64,000 nt of DNA from Acanthaster planci (taxonomy: Eukaryota > Echinodermata > Asteroidea > Valvatida > Acanthasteridae), in NCBI RefSeq assembly GCF_001949145.1, contig NW_019091444.1, positions 1-64,000 on the forward strand, read 5' to 3'. Shown piece by piece: positions 60,301-64,000 of the stretch; within the stretch, counting starts at the first letter, position 1; every line of letters starts with the position of its first letter. The notes beneath the pieces are model-generated. The model saw only the letters and a list, made by a program, of their open reading frames with translations. It was not told the DNA's origin and did not search any database. The translations under genes were made by a program, and so were the position numbers.

Positions 60301-63300
60301 TGTAAACATTCGTGTTAACTGCCTTACTTATTTTCAAAGGTAACAGTCATACTAAAATGTATCAATACAGTTAGATTCACCCAGTTGCCACAATGATCTT
60401 TGACCAAAATTGAGGTCAAAGGTCAAATGACGTCAATTTTTATACCTTATTTCGTTCTACTTATATTTCAATGAGAAGCCACTATTTCAATGAAATATTG
60501 ACAAAAAAGATATTTCAGTTTACCAATAATGGTATTGTGGAGTGCTTTGTGGTCATGCTTCTATAACCACCACCAGGCGGGATGTTTGCGGCACGCTGGA
60601 TTATTCAAGATGTATAGTTTGCCAGGAGGACAAAGGGCACTGTGACAGAGTTTTGATGACGGATACGATGCGCGTTGGCTGAGAGGAAACAGCTTCGGGA
60701 TCGGTGTTCCAGGCTGACAGTTTTGAACAGACTGAGGATTATATCTGATGACGACTAATCAAGGTTAGAAATGAAATGGCGCAAGACTTGCTATATGAAC
60801 TTTGCTTCAGAAACCCGTTTGTCAAGATAGTAAAAGAAGGCAGATGACAACCGAAGGGAATGACCAGAAAGCTTATTGTCCAGATACCAGCTTAATGCCC
60901 CCAAAAGGAGTCGATTCACCGTTGATTGTAATTTTTGCATGTTCTGCCAAAAGCCAGGAAAAATAAGCTGCACAATGTTATGACAATGAAAGTCGAAAGA
61001 GATACTCCAAAGATGACTATGTTATGTCAGTGAGGATGGCTCAAGTTGTCGACCTGGGAGCTGCTGAAGGGAAGTACCGCAAACAATGCTATATGGAATT
61101 TGAACGGCGGGTAAAAAAGACGAAAGATCGTCATTCTAAATCCTCAGATCCATGTCGCGATGACTTAGCCCAATCACTACTTCTTGGTCTGCCCATCGAG
61201 AATATAGATCAAGTTGGAGAACCCTGAAAATTTGACCTCATTTGACCTTTTGACCTCAACTTTTGACCTTCAAGGTCAAGGACGATTTTGGCACTCTGAA
61301 ACCTTAGACCATAGTACCGGCAGTACTTTCTAGCATGGTTGCTAGCTTTGAACAAAAAAAGCTATGTACACTTTTTTCTTGCCATATTTTAGGGTATGGC
61401 CGGCCGACTGGGGGCAAGTGACCGACGACCACTTAATTTGACTTTCCGTATCAAATTCAGAAAAGTGATAATAACAACCTATATCTAATTTCTCCAACGA
61501 CTAACAGGGAGTATTGAAATCATAAACAACTAGGCAACCATCCCGTTATTCTTCAGATGAAAATAAAAGATTTTGCACCGTTTCAATACAGTTCATAAAA
61601 TAACGCATAATGTGTGGTAAATGGACTTAATTACACGATTTGCCAAAGATTGTACAAAAAGGAGCTTCGTAGGTGCAAGTGCGTTTAGATTGTATTAGTT
61701 GGGGGAATTTTCCTTCAATGCTCGTTTCAAACTGTAAGTTGTGTCTTTTTTCTAACTAGCATGGGTGAAATATAATTTTCAAAGAATAATTTCTCGGGAC
61801 ACCCTCCTTGGACTGATTGGTAGATACGTATTCTGGACCATCTGCACCGTGGTTCTTGTTTTGACTCCAGGTTTGCTGTGGCATTCTTCCACCGTCCATG
61901 AAAATATGAATTGGATTCGGTCGACTGGCTCTGAAATGCAGTAAAAGGCGTCACGGTCATTGCTTATCAACAAAGCAGAAGTCAGACGGATGGTGCTGCT
62001 ATAGAATTTATTTTCCCCTTTGCAAACGGGCCTCTGAAGCTGTTGACATCCTGTATTTCAGTCGTGTAATTTACAATTCTTTCTTTTTTCGATTATAAAT
62101 AACTATAGACAGCTGCTTTTGCTACATGTCCCCAGTCTCTCTCGAGCATTGGGATTCCATATAATTTCTGTTTCGTAATTCTGTGCACATGAATATAGTG
62201 TAAAATTAAAACACGAGGTTTAAATCAGTGCCTCGGGGAAGAGACAGGTTAAGCATCGTGTCCGGAGACAATCATGCATCTAAAGTACGCGGATGGTTGT
62301 CATTTTATGAGTGTTTCCCCATAATTATCAGTAAATCGCGCTTTACGTCACAGCTGGGAGGCTATCGCTAGCCGTCGGTACACAAGCAAAATAATCATTC
62401 CCAGAGCATCGTAGCGTAGACAGGCCAGAATAATAACCCAAACTGCAAAACTCAATCAGTAAATTAGTTATGTGTAGTCGGCGTGCTCCGCGTCAAACAT
62501 GCATACACCTCCGCGCCTCATGGCGCGCCTATGCCGTGAATACCCACCCCCCCCAAAAAACACGCCCTCTTTTGTTTCTCTCGGAGCCGATATATAGGTA
62601 CATCTGTAACACTAACTTGTTGCTTCTTTTTTCATAGGATCTTTAAAGTTGGCATCTTCTGCCAATTCTATGGAGATATCCAAAGTCAAAGTTCTTTGCT
62701 GGATTTTGACATCACCTTCCACTTTGCACAGCAAGGCCGCGCACATTAAAGAGACTTGGGGCCCGCGCTGTGACGTCACACTCTACATGAGCTCCCAGGC
62801 GGACCCGTCGTTCCCCGCTGTAGCCCTAAACGTGGCAGAGGGCCGCAACAGCCTGTGGAACAAGACCCGGGCCGCCTTGAAATACGTCTACGAGCACCAC
62901 TCCCAGGAGGCCGAGTGGTTCATGAAGGCCGACGACGACACCTACGTCATCGTAGAGAACCTGCGCTACTTCCTGCGGGATAAAAACAGCAGCGCGCCGC
63001 TGTATTACGGGCACAACTTCAAGATGTTCACCAAGCAGGGGTACATGAGCGGCGGAGCAGGCTACGTACTGAGCAGGGAGGCCCTTGGACGGTTCGCAAA
63101 GGGGGATAACTACCGGTGTAAGACGGACTACACGGCTGAAGACGTAGGGGTCGGGAAATGCTTGGAGGCGGTGGGAGTGGTAGCTGGCGATTCCAGGGAT
63201 TCGCTCAACCGATCTCGCTTCCTTCCTATGTCCATTGCAGACTTCGTCAACAATCACTTACCAAACTGGTACCATCATTACAAAAAGTACCGCACATCCG

Positions 63301-63797
63301 AGGTAAATGGTAACGTACAACGTACGAGATTTATGGCTATTATTCAAATCATCTTGGACGCTTAAAAAATACCTTTTTTTGACCTCCAACACAGCCGGTG
63401 AAAACTAACAGCCCACCATTTGCGGCAATGGCAGAAATCCTTAAGTCTAAATTCATACAATTTTACGAATGCAGAGCCTATTTATAAAAATTAAAACCAC
63501 AGAGCTTTTTCTCAAAGCCCCGACAACAAACAAACAATTTGATTTTTTCTTGGCCTATGTACAGCGGCGTAGTAGCAGCGAATATAACACACCCAATTAC
63601 ACACGTTTACTTTATATGCCGTTTCCCATGATTCTTTGCAGGGATTGAGCTGTTGCTCCGACTATCTTATCTCCTGTCATTACGTGACGCCCCAAACCAT
63701 GCACTTCTTGGACTTTGTCATCTACCATCTACGCTCGGCTAACGACAGTCAACAGCGTAGATACAAACTGAGAAGCAACCAGACGATTCTCGTGTAA
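57396..63797 (+). CDS. C1GALT1: C1GALT1-like core-1 beta-1,3-galactosyltransferase, 3 coding exons
   Basis: Type II Golgi enzyme that adds galactose to Ser/Thr-linked GalNAc to form the core-1 (T) O-glycan. Exons 57396-57654, 62638-63302 and 63642-63797 sum to 1080 nt (359 aa; human 363). ATG 57396 starts a short basic tail (MFRRRSLR) before one hydrophobic anchor (APVLFFTILVLYILTITF). The frame stays open upstream to 57261, so a longer start is possible. Catalytic-domain marks are KVLCWILTSP, the metal-binding KADDDTYVIVENL, YYGHNFKMFTKQGYMSGGAG, GYVLSREAL, GDSRDSLNRS and the family-specific LSCCSDYLISCHYV. Intron 1 is about 5 kb and full of repeats. The stop codon overlaps an AATAAA (63796-63801). 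It could be a lineage paralogue rather than the one-to-one orthologue. Confidence 0.93.
60001..61362. mobile_element. Element with about 150-bp terminal inverted repeats in C1GALT1 intron 1
   Basis: The left arm 60001-60152 (TTTTTGTTCAAAGCTGGCAA, TTGACCTTGAAAGTCAAAAA, GGTCAAATGAGGTCAAATTT) is the inverse complement of 61213-61362. A third, direct partial copy lies at about 60345-60450. Between the arms is an open frame at 61024-61227 with a DLGAAEGKYRKQCYMEFERR segment, resembling part of the same repeat-borne protein family as at 54690-56215. No intact transposase was seen. Confidence 0.75.
62468..62600 (+). repeat. GC-rich dispersed repeat, copy 2
   Basis: GTAGTCGGCGTGCTCCGCGT, a CpG-rich centre, GTGAATACCCAC, an A-run and CTCTTTTGTTTCTCTCGGAGC parallel the 6522-6640 copy. 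It ends about 40 bases before C1GALT1 exon 2. Confidence 0.6.
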
Positions 63798-64000
63798 TAA
63801 ATTCCACAATTATAAAAAAAACAAACGAAACTTTATGAATATAGATTGAAAGTTAAGTAAGCCAATTATTTTTTTCATAATTTGTACATCTTTATAAAAG
63901 AAACCGTTCATTGCTTTGGGCACGACTGTGCTTGCAAATAAGAGCAAATCTGTCGGTTTCCCGTAGAATTTTGTTTTTCATTACAGTGACCGTGCATTTT

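Noticed and set aside
62826-63257. Minus-strand frame of 143 codons
   Set aside because: Antisense shadow of the C1GALT1 catalytic exon.

Overview
This is a 64-kb piece of an intron-rich animal nuclear genome. Six conserved protein-coding genes can be reconstructed exon by exon from splice signals and protein-family similarity. The gene set (PNPO, METTL18, GTF3C4, XRCC2, MED16, a C1GALT1-type galactosyltransferase), introns of mostly 0.3-2 kb, abundant short palindromic elements, tRNA-derived SINEs and frequent TAGGCCTA-type words suggest a marine invertebrate deuterostome. An echinoderm such as a sea star is my best guess; a hemichordate or amphioxus is not excluded. There are three N gaps (17099-17733, 29208-29836, 41849-41996) and one isolated N at 44688.

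Layout: PNPO (+) lies at 1735-5721. METTL18 (-, 8148-12728) and GTF3C4 (+, 13053-25453) are head to head, with 324 bp between their start codons. XRCC2 (-, 26760 to about 29852, first exon cut by a gap) and MED16 (+, 30292-48190) form a second head-to-head pair. A decayed protein-kinase copy (-, about 49080-50803) follows, then about 6.5 kb of repeats and transposon relics. A C1GALT1-like gene (+, 57396-63797) with a roughly 5-kb first intron ends the window. The reading frame closes across all joined exons of GTF3C4 (about 737 aa), MED16 (about 849 aa) and C1GALT1 (359 aa). PNPO shows one apparent single-base frameshift.

Functions: GTF3C4 (TFIIIC) and MED16 (Mediator) act in transcription. 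METTL18 methylates a ribosomal-protein histidine, XRCC2 acts in homologous recombination, PNPO makes pyridoxal phosphate and C1GALT1 builds core-1 O-glycans. They are not an operon or pathway. The only regulatory link visible is the shared promoters, which carry a nearly identical YY1-like ATGGC(G/A)GCGCCCATGA word.

Most notable: three neighbouring genes each appear to contain a U12-type (minor spliceosome) intron, one of them AT-AC. An 88-bp triplication copies a MED16 5' splice site. The XRCC2 protein has a large insertion in its ATPase core. Several families of palindromic MITE-like elements occur as two or three copies within the window. I did not find a clearly novel multi-gene system.
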